From Bacillota bacterium (GTDB lineage Bacteria > Bacillota > Clostridia > Christensenellales > QAND01), in the NCBI GenBank assembly GCA_003150225.1, contig QAND01000029.1:1-64000 (forward strand): a DNA stretch of 64,000 nucleotides, read 5' to 3'. Below, one piece after another: positions 1 through 7,525 of this stretch. A model generated the notes under the pieces. It was not told the DNA's origin. It worked only from the letters and a program-made list of their open reading frames with translations, and ran no database searches. The first letter of the stretch is position 1, and each line of letters begins with the position of its first letter. The translations under genes and the position numbers were made by a program.

Positions 1-2
1 AC

Positions 3-164
3 TTCTGGCTGATGAGCCGGGCTGTGGGCATACCCATGACGGCGGAAGCCGCTCTGATGACGGGATGCCTCCTTACATTGCCGGGCGATATTGTGAAATG
101 GGCGCTCTGTCTGGTGGCGGAACGGGGGCTGCGGCGGATTCTAGAAAACGAAAGGACGGCATAG
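3..164 (+). CDS. bioY: BioY-like biotin transporter substrate-binding subunit, C-terminal end (partial)
   Basis: The gene is cut by the window start; 53 codons remain before a TAG stop. They encode a hydrophobic tail with a LPGDIVKW motif followed by a helix rich in Ala, Leu and Arg (VAERGLRRIL). BioY, the membrane substrate-binding component of energy-coupling factor biotin transporters, typically ends with a P-G-D-hydrophobic-K helix and a short basic tail. The call rests on this short motif only, so another small S-component or membrane protein is possible. A strong hairpin terminator follows immediately. Confidence 0.5.
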   Translation, partial: FWLMSRAVGIPMTAEAALMTGCLLTLPGDIVKWALCLVAERGLRRILENERTA

Positions 165-177
165 CGCCGTCCTTTTT
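151..177. terminator. Bidirectional intrinsic terminator between bioY and rqcH
   Basis: Perfect 8-base-pair stem AGGACGGC / GCCGTCCT with a 5-base loop, followed by a T run on the plus strand and a looser T-rich tract on the minus strand. It sits between two convergent genes and probably serves both. Confidence 0.85.
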
Positions 178-192
178 GCTGTGTTGTGGATG

Positions 193-1941
193 CTATTCCT
201 GTCGATCCGCTAAAAGGGATTTCACCAGCTTTTCATCGGGGGTGATGAAATAGGTCTTTTGTTGGGTAAAGATCACATAGCCCGGCTTGCTGCCCGCCGG
301 CTTGCGAACGTTTTTGATGGCGGTTACGTCCACCGGCACGTTGCTGGAATTCCGCCCCCTGCTGTAGTAGGCGGCGATGTTGAGGGCCGCCACCATGGTA
401 TCGCTGGGGAGAGGCGCCCGATGGCGAACCACCACATGGCTTCCCGGCATTCCCTGGACGTGAAGCCAGATGTCGGTGCTCCGGGCGATACGCGTGGTCA
501 GAAGATCGTTCTGGCGGTTGTTGCGTCCCACCAGGATTTCGATCCCATCGGGGGAGCGAAAGCGTACCGGCTGGGACTGCTGCTGTTTTTCCCCTTTCTT
601 GCTGCCGGGGGATTGGCGGAGATAGCCTGCCTCCCGCAGCTCCTCCCGAATCTCTCCCAGCTCAGTGGAGGTACCCGCGGTGTCGATGGAAAGCAGCACC
701 GACTGGAGATACGCCACCTGGGGCTCGATCTCCCCCTTCTGGGCTTGGGCCGCCTTGGCGGCGGCCTTCTTCCGGGCGGAACGCTTAAAGTACCGCTGGG
801 CGTTCTCCTGGGGGGTCTGAGTAGGGTCCAGTTTCAATGCTCGATCCTCCCCCGTCAGGTAATCGTTTACCACCCATCGATCCGCTCCCCGGGGAATCTC
901 GTGCAGATAGGCCAGAATCAATTCCCCAAGGTGCTGCTCCTCCTCTTGGTTTTGGGAGGAGAGCAGAACATCGTTTTGGATGGATAGGCGTTTATAGAGC
1001 CGGTCCAGATGGTCGGATACCGAAGCGGTGAGCGCGGCTTTGGAGGAAACAAGCTGCTTTTGGGCCAAGCATTGGGTATAATAGGCGTCATAGGCCTGGC
1101 TTAAGGTGGGATAGGGAAGAAAACCGTAGTCTGGCACCGGCTGGGGAAATACCGCCAGCCATTCCTCCCCGTGAGTTAGGATGCCAGGTTCCAGTTGGCT
1201 CTCCCGAAGACGGGAGAAGAAGGCTGTGCAAGCGGCAGAAAGGGCGCCGGCATCCCCGGGGGAAAGGGGAAGGGAGGCATCGGGCGACAGGCCGGCCAGC
1301 TGGCAAAGCATCCGGGCGGTGTGTGGGGATACCCCTAGGCAGCCGGCGGTTAAGGCTGCTGCGGCCCGCTGGCCCCATTGGGAATGCGCTGCCAGGTAGG
1401 CGGAGAAGTCCAGGGTGAGGGGAGAGTCCTTCTCCTGAGAGGGCGGGGGCAGGTAATCGTCCCCCGGGAGCACCGTCCGTACCCGGGACATATCGGCGTA
1501 GACCCGTTTTGCGGCGTCGATGACCGTTCCCTTCTCGTCCACCAGGATGAGATTGCTGTGCTTGCCCATCACCTCTAAAATCAGACGATATGGGCAGAGG
1601 TCTCCCAGCTCGTTGGCGGAAAGCACCTCAAGCGTGACCACCCGGTCCAGGGTGTCCATGGCGATGGAGGTGATCCGTCCTTTGGCCAGATGCTTGCGGA
1701 GCAGCATCAAAAAGGGCGGAGGCGTTTGCTCCCGGTTTTCCGCTCCTTTTTCGGTGAGATGAAGCCGGGCGGATTCGGGATCGGCGGAAAGCAGCAGCCG
1801 ATGATTTTTGTTGTTGGCCCGAACCACCAGGGTATACTCGTATTTGCCGGAGCGGGAGATGCGTTCGATCCGGCCGTTGTCCAGGGTCTTCATCAGCTCC
1901 TGGGTCATGGCGTAGAGAGCTACGCCGTCCATATGGGTCAT
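193..1941 (-). CDS. rqcH: Rqc2 homolog RqcH (NFACT family)
   Basis: A 582-residue NFACT protein. In Bacillota RqcH binds stalled 50S subunits carrying peptidyl-tRNA and recruits tRNA-Ala to add C-terminal alanine tails that mark the nascent chain for degradation. The NFACT-N domain begins at the MDGVALYAM motif, a charged helical coiled-coil middle follows, and the NFACT-R domain lies at about residues 459-582 (DIWLHVQGMPGSHVV). The open frame extends 38 codons further upstream, but the ATG at 1941 is preceded by GGAGG at good distance and matches the family start. Older annotations call this a fibronectin-binding protein. It is convergent with bioY and divergent from rph. Confidence 0.93.
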   Translation of the reverse strand: MTHMDGVALYAMTQELMKTLDNGRIERISRSGKYEYTLVVRANNKNHRLLLSADPESARLHLTEKGAENREQTPPPFLMLLRKHLAKGRITSIAMDTLDRVVTLEVLSANELGDLCPYRLILEVMGKHSNLILVDEKGTVIDAAKRVYADMSRVRTVLPGDDYLPPPSQEKDSPLTLDFSAYLAAHSQWGQRAAAALTAGCLGVSPHTARMLCQLAGLSPDASLPLSPGDAGALSAACTAFFSRLRESQLEPGILTHGEEWLAVFPQPVPDYGFLPYPTLSQAYDAYYTQCLAQKQLVSSKAALTASVSDHLDRLYKRLSIQNDVLLSSQNQEEEQHLGELILAYLHEIPRGADRWVVNDYLTGEDRALKLDPTQTPQENAQRYFKRSARKKAAAKAAQAQKGEIEPQVAYLQSVLLSIDTAGTSTELGEIREELREAGYLRQSPGSKKGEKQQQSQPVRFRSPDGIEILVGRNNRQNDLLTTRIARSTDIWLHVQGMPGSHVVVRHRAPLPSDTMVAALNIAAYYSRGRNSSNVPVDVTAIKNVRKPAGSKPGYVIFTQQKTYFITPDEKLVKSLLADRQE

Positions 1942-1963
1942 AGGATTCCTCCAAAGAAAAGCA

Positions 1964-1991
1964 TTGCCTTGTATTCCACATGGATTATAAT
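1964..1991 (+). promoter_or_regulatory. Sigma-A type promoter for the rph operon
   Basis: TTGCCT at 1964-1969, a 16-base spacer and a perfect TATAAT at 1986-1991. The predicted transcript starts near 1998, which rules out the upstream ATG at 1980 as the rph start. Confidence 0.6.
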
Positions 1992-2030
1992 ATAAGAACC
2001 ACAAAAAAACAAAAGAATGGGAGAATGCTC

Positions 2031-2738
2031 GTGGAAGCCTTACAGATGCGTCCAATCGCCTTTACCATGGATTACCTGAAAAACGCCCACGCCAGCTGCC
2101 TGGCGTCCTTTGGGAATACCCGGGTTCTGGTGTCCGCCATGGCGGAAGAGGGAGTCCCGGAGTTTCGGATGGGAAAGGGCGGATGGATCACGGCGGAATA
2201 CGCCATGCTGCCCGCTTCCACCCCTCGGCGCAAGCAGCGGGATGGCCTGCGCAAGGACGGACGGGGCGTGGAGATCTCCCGGCTCATCGGCCGGAGCCTT
2301 CGGAGTGGATTTGACCTTTCCGCTTTGGGGGAGTATACCATCCGGGTGGACTGCGACGTTTTGGACGCCGACGGCGGCACCCGCACCGCAGCCATATCGG
2401 GGGCCTATTGCGCCGTGTATGATCTTTTGCGGAAGCTTCATGAGGCGGACAAGCTGCCTCTGCCGCCCAACGACCGGAACATTGGAGCCGTCAGCGTTGG
2501 GATGGTGCAAGGCGGTTATGTTTTGGATCTCTGCTACGCGGAGGACAGCAACGCTGAGGTGGACCTTAACGTGGTTATGACCCGGGATGGGGGGATTGTG
2601 GAGGTTCAGGGGACAGGGGAGCAGCATCCCTTTACCTTTGTGCAGATGACCGAGATGCTAGCCCTTGCTAAGGGCGGCATCTTTGAGATTTTTGAAGCCC
2701 AGGACCGCGCGCTGGGCAAAGTGGGGGGAGCAAAATGA
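2031..2738 (+). CDS. rph: Ribonuclease PH
   Basis: Phosphorolytic 3'-to-5' exoribonuclease that trims tRNA 3' ends and structured RNA. About 235 residues, with family signatures GWITAEYAMLP, the arginine-rich EISRLIGRSLR segment, and DCDVLDADGGTRTAAISGAY near the phosphate site, then an EVDLNVVMT motif. The GTG at 2031 is chosen because GGGAG lies 7 bases upstream; an ATG at 2025 is in frame but only one base from that site. The N-terminus is slightly shorter or diverged relative to the usual GRxxDELRP start. Its stop overlaps the start of rdgB by 4 bases (ATGA), indicating translational coupling. Confidence 0.93.
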   Translation: MEALQMRPIAFTMDYLKNAHASCLASFGNTRVLVSAMAEEGVPEFRMGKGGWITAEYAMLPASTPRRKQRDGLRKDGRGVEISRLIGRSLRSGFDLSALGEYTIRVDCDVLDADGGTRTAAISGAYCAVYDLLRKLHEADKLPLPPNDRNIGAVSVGMVQGGYVLDLCYAEDSNAEVDLNVVMTRDGGIVEVQGTGEQHPFTFVQMTEMLALAKGGIFEIFEAQDRALGKVGGAK

Positions 2739-3319
2739 GAAAAATATTCATAGCCAGCAACAATCAGGGCAAAATAAGGGAGATCAAAGCCATACTGGGT
2801 GATTTTTACGATGAGTTCTACACCCCACGGGATATGGATCATCCCTTTGAAGTGGTGGAGGATGGGGATACCTTCGAGGCCAACGCCGTCAAAAAGGCGG
2901 TGGCGGGCCGCATGTCTTTTGGCATGGACGCCCTCGCCGATGACTCCGGCCTCTGCGTGGACGCCCTGGACGGGGCGCCTGGGGTGTATTCCGCCCGGTA
3001 TTCCGAGGAGGGTACCGATGAAGCGAACAACAAAAAACTACTGGAAGCTCTTGAACGCGTACCTGTCGACCAACGTCAGGCTCGGTTTGTTTCGGCAGTG
3101 GCTCTCGCGCAAAAGGGAGGACGATTGATCGTGGTACGGGGAGAGTCCCCCGGCGTCATCCTGACGGAGCCCCGGGGAGCGGGCGGTTTTGGGTACGATC
3201 CTCTTTTCTATGATGAAACCTACCGGCAGACCTATGGCGAAATGGACGAGGAGACCAAAAACGCCATTAGCCACCGGAGCCGCGCGCTTCTAGCTCTGCG
3301 CGAGGAGCTGATGAAATAA
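2735..3319 (+). CDS. rdgB: XTP/dITP pyrophosphatase (RdgB/HAM1 family)
   Basis: House-cleaning nucleotide pyrophosphatase that hydrolyses dITP, XTP and related deaminated purine triphosphates to monophosphates. The 194-residue protein starts with IASNNQGKIREIK (substrate-binding SNNxxK motif) and contains ALADDSGLCVDALDGAPGVYSARY, GFGYDPLF and a C-terminal ISHRSRAL motif, all diagnostic. It overlaps rph upstream by 4 bases and the phosphoesterase downstream by one base, an order common in Clostridia and Bacilli. Confidence 0.95.
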   Translation: MRKIFIASNNQGKIREIKAILGDFYDEFYTPRDMDHPFEVVEDGDTFEANAVKKAVAGRMSFGMDALADDSGLCVDALDGAPGVYSARYSEEGTDEANNKKLLEALERVPVDQRQARFVSAVALAQKGGRLIVVRGESPGVILTEPRGAGGFGYDPLFYDETYRQTYGEMDEETKNAISHRSRALLALREELMK

Positions 3320-3819
3320 TGGGAGCTACCTACGGGGTTGTCCTGGTTTCCGATAGCCACGGAGATGAAAAAGCCCTGCAAAAGCTGTTATCCCGCATCG
3401 CCGAGATGGAGCGCCGGCCTGACGCTATCTTTCACATGGGGGATTTTGTTACCGATGGCCGTTATTTGGAGGAGGAAAGCGGCATCCCCGTCGTTTCTGT
3501 CCGGGGGAACTGCGATCTTTGGGCTGCCGAAGAACCGGAGGACCGGCTTTTGAACATCAACGGATGCCGCGTGTTTTTAACCCATGGACATCGCTATCGG
3601 GTGAAGGCCGGGTACCTTCAGCTGACCCTGGCGGCCCAGGAGCGGGAAGCGCGGGTCTGCTGTTTTGGCCATACCCATCGCGCGGATTGCTTTGTTGACG
3701 GCGGCTGTCTGTTTTTGAATCCCGGCAGCCTTTTATCCCCCCGGCAGGGGAATCCCGGCTATCTTTTGCTGATGGTGGACCGGGAGGGAAACCCATCCGC
3801 GGATTTTTATGAGATATAG
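3319..3819 (+). CDS. YfcE/MJ0936-type metallophosphoesterase
   Basis: A 166-residue protein of the small calcineurin-like phosphodiesterase family. Metal-binding motifs are visible in order: SDSHGD near residue 11, HMGDFV, a GNCD motif, a LTHGHRY motif and a CFGHTHR motif, followed by NPGS. Members hydrolyse phosphodiester bonds in vitro; the natural substrate is usually unknown. It is the last gene of the rph-rdgB operon, with start and stop overlapping by one base. In Bacillus the same three-gene order exists (rph, ysnA, ysnB), so this is the ysnB equivalent. Confidence 0.88.
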   Translation: MGATYGVVLVSDSHGDEKALQKLLSRIAEMERRPDAIFHMGDFVTDGRYLEEESGIPVVSVRGNCDLWAAEEPEDRLLNINGCRVFLTHGHRYRVKAGYLQLTLAAQEREARVCCFGHTHRADCFVDGGCLFLNPGSLLSPRQGNPGYLLLMVDREGNPSADFYEI

Positions 3820-3832
3820 CCCATAAATTTCA

Positions 3833-3861
3833 TTGACAGGTTACCGGGTTTGTTTTATACT
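3833..3861 (+). promoter_or_regulatory. Consensus promoter of the tRNA cluster
   Basis: Perfect TTGACA at 3833-3838, 17-base spacer, TATACT at 3856-3861, starting 17 bases before the first tRNA. One of the strongest promoters in the window, as expected for stable RNA. Confidence 0.85.
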
Positions 3862-3877
3862 AACGTGCGTAGCTTGT

Positions 3878-3953
<76 letters not shown>

Positions 3954-3963
3954 ATTTGCACAT

Positions 3964-4041
3964 GGTGGGTATAGCTCAGCTGGTTAGAGTGCCAGGTTGT
4001 GGCCCTGGAGGTCGTGGGTTCGAACCCCACTACTCACCCCA
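3964..4041 (+). tRNA. tRNA-His (GTG)
   Basis: Acceptor stem GTGGGTA pairs with TACTCAC with one G-T pair; the anticodon loop TTGTGGC gives anticodon GTG. The extra G at 3964 can pair with the C discriminator, the histidine identity element at position -1. CCA is encoded. A run of six T follows directly. Confidence 0.95.
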
Positions 4042-4130
4042 TTTTTTCTTTGGCAGACAAGCTTCCAAGATGTGCCGCTGGTGGCGGGTATCTCTTGAAA
4101 CCCCAGGCCGCTAGAATCCTTCCCTCACCG

Positions 4131-4205
4131 TGGGGTGTAGCCAAGCGGTAAGGCACGGGACTTTGACTCCCGCATGCGTTGGTTCGAATCCAGCCACCCC
4201 AGCCA
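4131..4205 (+). tRNA. tRNA-Gln (TTG)
   Basis: Acceptor stem TGGGGTG pairs with CACCCCA, discriminator G, encoded CCA. The anticodon loop CTTTGAC between CGGGA and TCCCG gives anticodon TTG. An 89-base spacer separates it from tRNA-His; apart from the T run that begins the spacer, I see nothing functional in it. Confidence 0.95.
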
Positions 4206-4208
4206 TGG

Positions 4209-4284
4209 GATCCATTAGCTCAGTTGGTAGAGCACCTGACTTTTAATCAGGGTGTCCGGGGTTCGAGTCCCCGATGGATCACCA
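4209..4284 (+). tRNA. tRNA-Lys (TTT)
   Basis: Acceptor stem GATCCAT pairs with ATGGATC, discriminator A, encoded CCA. The anticodon loop CTTTTAA between CCTGA and TCAGG gives TTT. It lies 3 bases after tRNA-Gln and is followed by a strong terminator. Confidence 0.96.
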
Positions 4285-4303
4285 GCGGCAACTTGCCGCT
4301 CCC

Positions 4304-4342
4304 AATTCGCAAACCGCTTTTTTGCGGTTTGCGAATTTTTTT
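4304..4342 (+). terminator. Terminator of the Arg-His-Gln-Lys tRNA cluster
   Basis: Stem AATTCGCAAACCGC / GCGGTTTGCGAATT of 14 perfect pairs with a six-T loop, then a T run. It closes the tRNA transcription unit. Confidence 0.9.
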
Positions 4343-4390
4343 CGGTGGGAAGGACGGCATTCCGTGAAAAGGGCTGCCAGAGGGATTGGA

Positions 4391-4419
4391 TTTACAATGG
4401 GGCTTTTCTTTTTCATAAT
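4391..4419 (+). promoter_or_regulatory. Probable promoter of the zinc-ribbon membrane protein gene
   Basis: TTTACA at 4391-4396, 17-base spacer and CATAAT at 4414-4419. A second possible -10 (TATGAT) lies at 4421. Good spacing but imperfect boxes. Confidence 0.45.
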
Positions 4420-4474
4420 GTATGATAAAATAAAGTGATATTTTTGCCAAATGAGTTGGGAGATTTTCAATCGG

Positions 4475-5569
4475 ATGAAATGCCCGCAATGTAAGCAAAA
4501 AGTGCCCAAAGACGTGGATCGGTGTCCCGGATGCGGTGCTGAAATAGTGAAAAAGTCCCATTTACGGAAGTTTATCGTTTTGGGCGTTGTGCTGGCGCTG
4601 TTGGTGGCCGGCGTTATTTTGATCACCTCTTTGGACAATCCTGTGGACGCCTGTATGGATGCTTTTTTAAACAATCGCTTTGAAGAGGCTACGGCCATCT
4701 ATCAGCGGGATATTGAGAAGAGCAGCCGGCGGGTAAACGAAATTACGCCGTTGATCCAGCAGCGCCTGGAGGAACTTGTTTCCGCCTATCGCACGGATGA
4801 AACCAGGTATGAGGAGATCAAAACCATTTTGTCTGACATGCAGGGATTTCCACTGTTGAATGATCAGATTCAGCAGGCCCTTTATTTTGTGGAGTCTCTC
4901 CACAGCTCTCGCGCAGCTTATACCGAGGCGCAGACCCTGTATGGGGAAGGATATTATGCTTTAGCGATTCTGGAACTGCAGAAGATGATTCCCGAGGACG
5001 AGAATTATCAGCAGGCCCAGAAGGATGTTGCTGACTACCAGGAGAAGCAAAACCAGTATGAGGCGGAAGCTGCCGCCGCGGCGGAGCAGCAGCTGGCTGC
5101 CGTTACGGACGCGTTGATCGTGACTCCTGATGAGGAGAGCGCGGGGCCGGTTCTGCGGATCGTTTGCAAAAATCAGGATCCTGAACGGACCATCCAGGCT
5201 GTGACGTTTGCATATACTTTGACCGACGAGAAGGACGCCAATATGAAGTTCGTGGATGGGGTGGGCCCGGTCTATTTCAACAGCCGGGAATGTGTGCTGG
5301 AACCGGAAGATTCCTGCGGCGATGATATGGATATTCCGCTGAACAAGGATGTAACGGGCGCATATCCCCTAAAGGCCAAGGGATGCGTGGTTAAGGCGAC
5401 GTTTTCGGATGGAACCGTCTGGGAGAACCCCTATTACAGCTATTGGCTTAAGGATTCTCTAACCCGGGAAGAATATAAGAGTTATCAGGAAAGCCAGCAG
5501 AAGGATCACGGCGACGGCGGCGCCACTGGCACGCCTGCGCCCACCCCTTCTCCCAGTCCCGCGCCTTAA
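4475..5569 (+). CDS. Zinc-ribbon, single-pass membrane protein of unknown function
   Basis: A 364-residue protein. Residues 1-21 form a CPQC...CPGC zinc ribbon, followed by a basic stretch and one membrane segment (VLGVVLALLVAGVILI), so the ribbon should be cytoplasmic and the rest extracellular. The outer part holds a helical region rich in Glu and Gln (tetratricopeptide-like in feel), an Ala-rich segment and a probable beta domain with several Cys. The tail is a PAPTPSPSPAP wall-spacer-like sequence. The ATG at 4475 fits the zinc-ribbon start; an upstream ATG at 4451 lacks a ribosome site. Genes of this layout are common in gut Clostridia but uncharacterised. It lies between two tRNA loci and shows no terminator before tRNA-Leu. 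Confidence 0.75.
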   Translation: MKCPQCKQKVPKDVDRCPGCGAEIVKKSHLRKFIVLGVVLALLVAGVILITSLDNPVDACMDAFLNNRFEEATAIYQRDIEKSSRRVNEITPLIQQRLEELVSAYRTDETRYEEIKTILSDMQGFPLLNDQIQQALYFVESLHSSRAAYTEAQTLYGEGYYALAILELQKMIPEDENYQQAQKDVADYQEKQNQYEAEAAAAAEQQLAAVTDALIVTPDEESAGPVLRIVCKNQDPERTIQAVTFAYTLTDEKDANMKFVDGVGPVYFNSRECVLEPEDSCGDDMDIPLNKDVTGAYPLKAKGCVVKATFSDGTVWENPYYSYWLKDSLTREEYKSYQESQQKDHGDGGATGTPAPTPSPSPAP

Positions 5570-5609
5570 TAAAATCGGGCGCGAAGCGGGATGCTTGCTA
5601 TCATAATGC

Positions 5610-5696
5610 GCCGCTGTGGTGGAATCGGCAGACACAAGGGACTTAAAATCCCTCGGGGGCGACCCCGTATCGGTTCAAGTCCGATCAGCGGCACCA
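5610..5696 (+). tRNA. tRNA-Leu (TAA)
   Basis: Class II tRNA of 87 bases with a long variable arm (TCGGGGGCGACCCCG). Acceptor stem GCCGCTG pairs with CAGCGGC, discriminator A, encoded CCA. The anticodon loop CTTAAAA gives TAA. No well-placed promoter is visible just upstream, so it may be cotranscribed with the zinc-ribbon gene. Confidence 0.95.
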
Positions 5697-5697
5697 G

Positions 5698-5804
5698 CAG
5701 GCTGAGCCTGCACTCAATATCGCGAATCATCTTTGGATGGTTCGCGATATTTTTGTATTCAAATCCAAGTTTGTTGTTATGAGATTCGTACCAGGCTGAG
5801 CCTG
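5698..5804. repeat. Two copies of the palindrome CAGGCTGAGCCTG
   Basis: The 13-base palindrome occurs at 5698-5710 and again at 5792-5804, directly after tRNA-Leu and beyond its terminator. The flanks also pair in both copies (GC...GC and CC...GG), so each can form a short stem. Confidence 0.6.
5716..5755 (+). terminator. Terminator after tRNA-Leu
   Basis: Stem AATATCGCGAA / TTCGCGATATT of 11 perfect pairs around a 14-base loop, followed by TTTT. It ends the tRNA-Leu transcript. Confidence 0.8.
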
Positions 5805-6081
5805 GACGCAATTTGCGCTCAAGGTTCAGCTATTTGTCTGTTCCTTGCGTTTAGTGGAGGTGTCTTTTTCGTCAACGCTTCTCAGAGGCAAGTTGCTGCG
5901 CCCGATATGGCAATTCCTCAAAGTGGAGTGCCATATTTTGATGTCTGCGCGAAAGGGCGGGCGTCTTTTTGCATAGCATCGCTAGGTGGAACCTGTGTCC
6001 GCTTTTGGGGCGCGCCTTGCTTTGTTAAGCTAAGCGGAACATGCTTTGCGTGCCTGGTGATAATGGGAATCGCCCTCCTAT
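5756..6081. other. Intergenic stretch without a recognisable gene
   Basis: About 325 bases between the tRNA-Leu terminator and the next promoter. One frame stays open across it, but its product would be Cys-rich with no family resemblance and no convincing start. The only structure I see is the second copy of the CAGGCTGAGCCTG palindrome near the left edge. Confidence 0.5.
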
Positions 6082-6110
6082 TTGACTGTGTGGGAAGGGG
6101 CTGTTATGAT
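6082..6110 (+). promoter_or_regulatory. Promoter of the FlaR-like kinase gene
   Basis: TTGACT at 6082-6087, 17-base spacer, TATGAT at 6105-6110, with a TGT extension directly upstream of the -10 box. The transcript would start about 45 bases before the ATG. Confidence 0.65.
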
Positions 6111-6160
6111 GAGATTCTCTGTAAAGTGGATGTGGAAACGAAAAAGGAGGAAGGCGGAGG

Positions 6161-6685
6161 ATGCGGATTGCGATAATCGGGTATAGCGGAAGCGGAAAGT
6201 CCACCTTGGCCGCTTTTCTGGGCAATCGTTTTGGCATCCCGGTACTCTATCTGGATACGGTTCAGTTTGAGGCCAACTGGAAGGAGCGAAATCGGGAAGA
6301 GGGCGTTGCTATGGCTGCGCGCTTTATGGAGCAACCGGAATGGGTGATCGATGGAAACTACCGTCAGTTCCTGCAGGAGGAGCGGCTGGCACAGGCGGAT
6401 TGGATCATCTTCCTTCGATTTTCCCGCTGGAGCTGTTTTCGGCGGGCCTGGTCCCGGTATTGCCGGTACCGCAACACCACCCGGGAAAGTATGGCGCCTG
6501 GTTGTCAGGAGAAGTTTGACCTTGCCTTTGCTTGGTGGATCCTGTATCGGGGGCGGGATAGGGCTGCCCGGGCCCATTATGACGAGATTCTGGAACGATA
6601 TGGCGAAAAGACCGTGGTGTTAAAAAATCAGGGGGAGCTGGATGCGTTTATGCGAGCCCCCTTTGACAGGGGGGACCCCCTTTGA
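6161..6685 (+). CDS. FlaR-type P-loop kinase-like protein (topology modulation family)
   Basis: A 174-residue adenylate-kinase-fold protein. It opens with a Walker A loop GYSGSGKST at residues 7-15 and has a LYLDTVQFEANW segment and a WVIDGNYRQ motif, typical of proteins annotated as DNA topology modulation protein FlaR or AAA family ATPase. The arginine-rich lid region (RRAWSRYCRYRNTTR) and a C-terminal VVLKNQGELDAFM fit the family. The real substrate is unknown; a nucleotide or small-molecule kinase role is inferred from the fold. An AGGAGG site precedes the ATG. It may head a small unit with the DUF2752 gene. Confidence 0.82.
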   Translation: MRIAIIGYSGSGKSTLAAFLGNRFGIPVLYLDTVQFEANWKERNREEGVAMAARFMEQPEWVIDGNYRQFLQEERLAQADWIIFLRFSRWSCFRRAWSRYCRYRNTTRESMAPGCQEKFDLAFAWWILYRGRDRAARAHYDEILERYGEKTVVLKNQGELDAFMRAPFDRGDPL

Positions 6686-6698
6686 GATCAATAAGGTG

Positions 6699-7058
6699 AT
6701 GGTAGCAAAACGGAAAGTACAAGGATCCAGGCTATTTTATCGGCATTTGGGCTATTTTGCCGTTCTTGCGCTGGCTTTTTATCTATTGAAGGTTATGGGA
6801 ATCGGTTGTCCGTTCCGGCGCGTTCTGGGGATTCCTTGTCCCGCCTGCGGTATGACCCGATCCCTTGGAGCGTTGCTGCGGCTGGACTTTGCCGCGTCCT
6901 TTGCGTATCATCCGCTGACCCTTCCATTGCTAGCCGTCCTTTGGCTGGGGTTTCATCAAGGGCTGTTTCCGCGTTATCAGCGGGCTATCCACTGGGGAAT
7001 GGGATTTGTGGCGGCCCTGATGATCCTCGTCTACATTCTGCGGCTGCTCCAGCTATAA
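6699..7058 (+). CDS. DUF2752 small membrane protein
   Basis: About 119 residues with three predicted membrane segments. The family signature is clear: GIPCPACGMTRSLGALLR, followed by a membrane segment and YHPLTLPLL. The paired Cys in CPACG are invariant in DUF2752. Function is unknown; members often accompany TM2-domain genes, as here. The start is uncertain: ATG 6699 gives a normal-length N-terminus, while ATG 6642 has a better ribosome site (GGGGGAG) but would overlap the upstream gene by 44 bases. Confidence 0.82.
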   Translation: MVAKRKVQGSRLFYRHLGYFAVLALAFYLLKVMGIGCPFRRVLGIPCPACGMTRSLGALLRLDFAASFAYHPLTLPLLAVLWLGFHQGLFPRYQRAIHWGMGFVAALMILVYILRLLQL

Positions 7059-7077
7059 CTTTATGAATACTTAATGG

Positions 7078-7103
7078 TTGCTAGACAGCGCTTATGTTAT
7101 GCT
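7078..7103 (+). promoter_or_regulatory. Possible extended -10 promoter of the TM2 gene
   Basis: TGTTATGCT at 7095-7103 has the TGN extension before a -10-like box. The nearest -35-like TTGCTA (7078) is only 14 bases away, so the call leans on the extension. Confidence 0.3.
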
Positions 7104-7150
7104 ATTAACGGCGATAGGAAACGCCGAAGCTGGAGGAGGGAGTTCTGTCC

Positions 7151-7486
7151 TTGGATAAGCAAAAAGTCGATTTGTATTTGATGATGAACCAAAAGTATTT
7201 TCCGGCGGAGCGGATCATGTTTCTGCGGGAACGGCTGCTTCAGATGGATGACGATACCTTTATGCGGATGTCCATGGTTCAGTTGAAGGATCCCACCGTA
7301 ATTTTGATCGTATCGCTGTTCGTGGGAACGCTGGGTATCGATCGGTTTATGTTGGAGGAGCCCGCCATGGGAGTGCTGAAGTTGCTGACTGCCGGCGGAT
7401 GCGGTGTTTGGGCCATTGTGGATTTATTTCTGGTGATGAACAAGACCAGGGAATTGAATTTTAGCAAAATAATCGCCCTGTTATAG
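7151..7486 (+). CDS. TM2-domain membrane protein
   Basis: A 111-residue protein with a charged N-terminal helix region of about 45 residues and a C-terminal TM2 domain: a first membrane segment, the turn GTLGIDRFMLEEP, and a second segment GVWAIVDLFLVM. TM2 proteins are small membrane proteins of unclear function. It starts with TTG at 7151; a strong GGAGGAGGGAG ribosome site lies upstream at a suitable distance. A bidirectional terminator separates it from licD. Confidence 0.8.
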   Translation: MDKQKVDLYLMMNQKYFPAERIMFLRERLLQMDDDTFMRMSMVQLKDPTVILIVSLFVGTLGIDRFMLEEPAMGVLKLLTAGGCGVWAIVDLFLVMNKTRELNFSKIIALL

Positions 7487-7490
7487 GGAT

Positions 7491-7525
7491 AAAATAAAGG
7501 AGAGGCGTTGCCTCTCCTTTATTTT
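7491..7525. terminator. Bidirectional terminator between TM2 gene and licD
   Basis: Stem AAAATAAAGGAGAGGC / GCCTCTCCTTTATTTT with a 3-base loop. The A-rich and T-rich flanks are symmetric, so it can act on both strands. It overlaps the last codons of licD. Confidence 0.8.

Noticed and set aside
5733-6176. Open frame of 147 codons after tRNA-Leu
   Set aside because: It begins inside the terminator hairpin, is Cys-rich with no family resemblance, overlaps the next gene start, and has no well-placed ribosome site.
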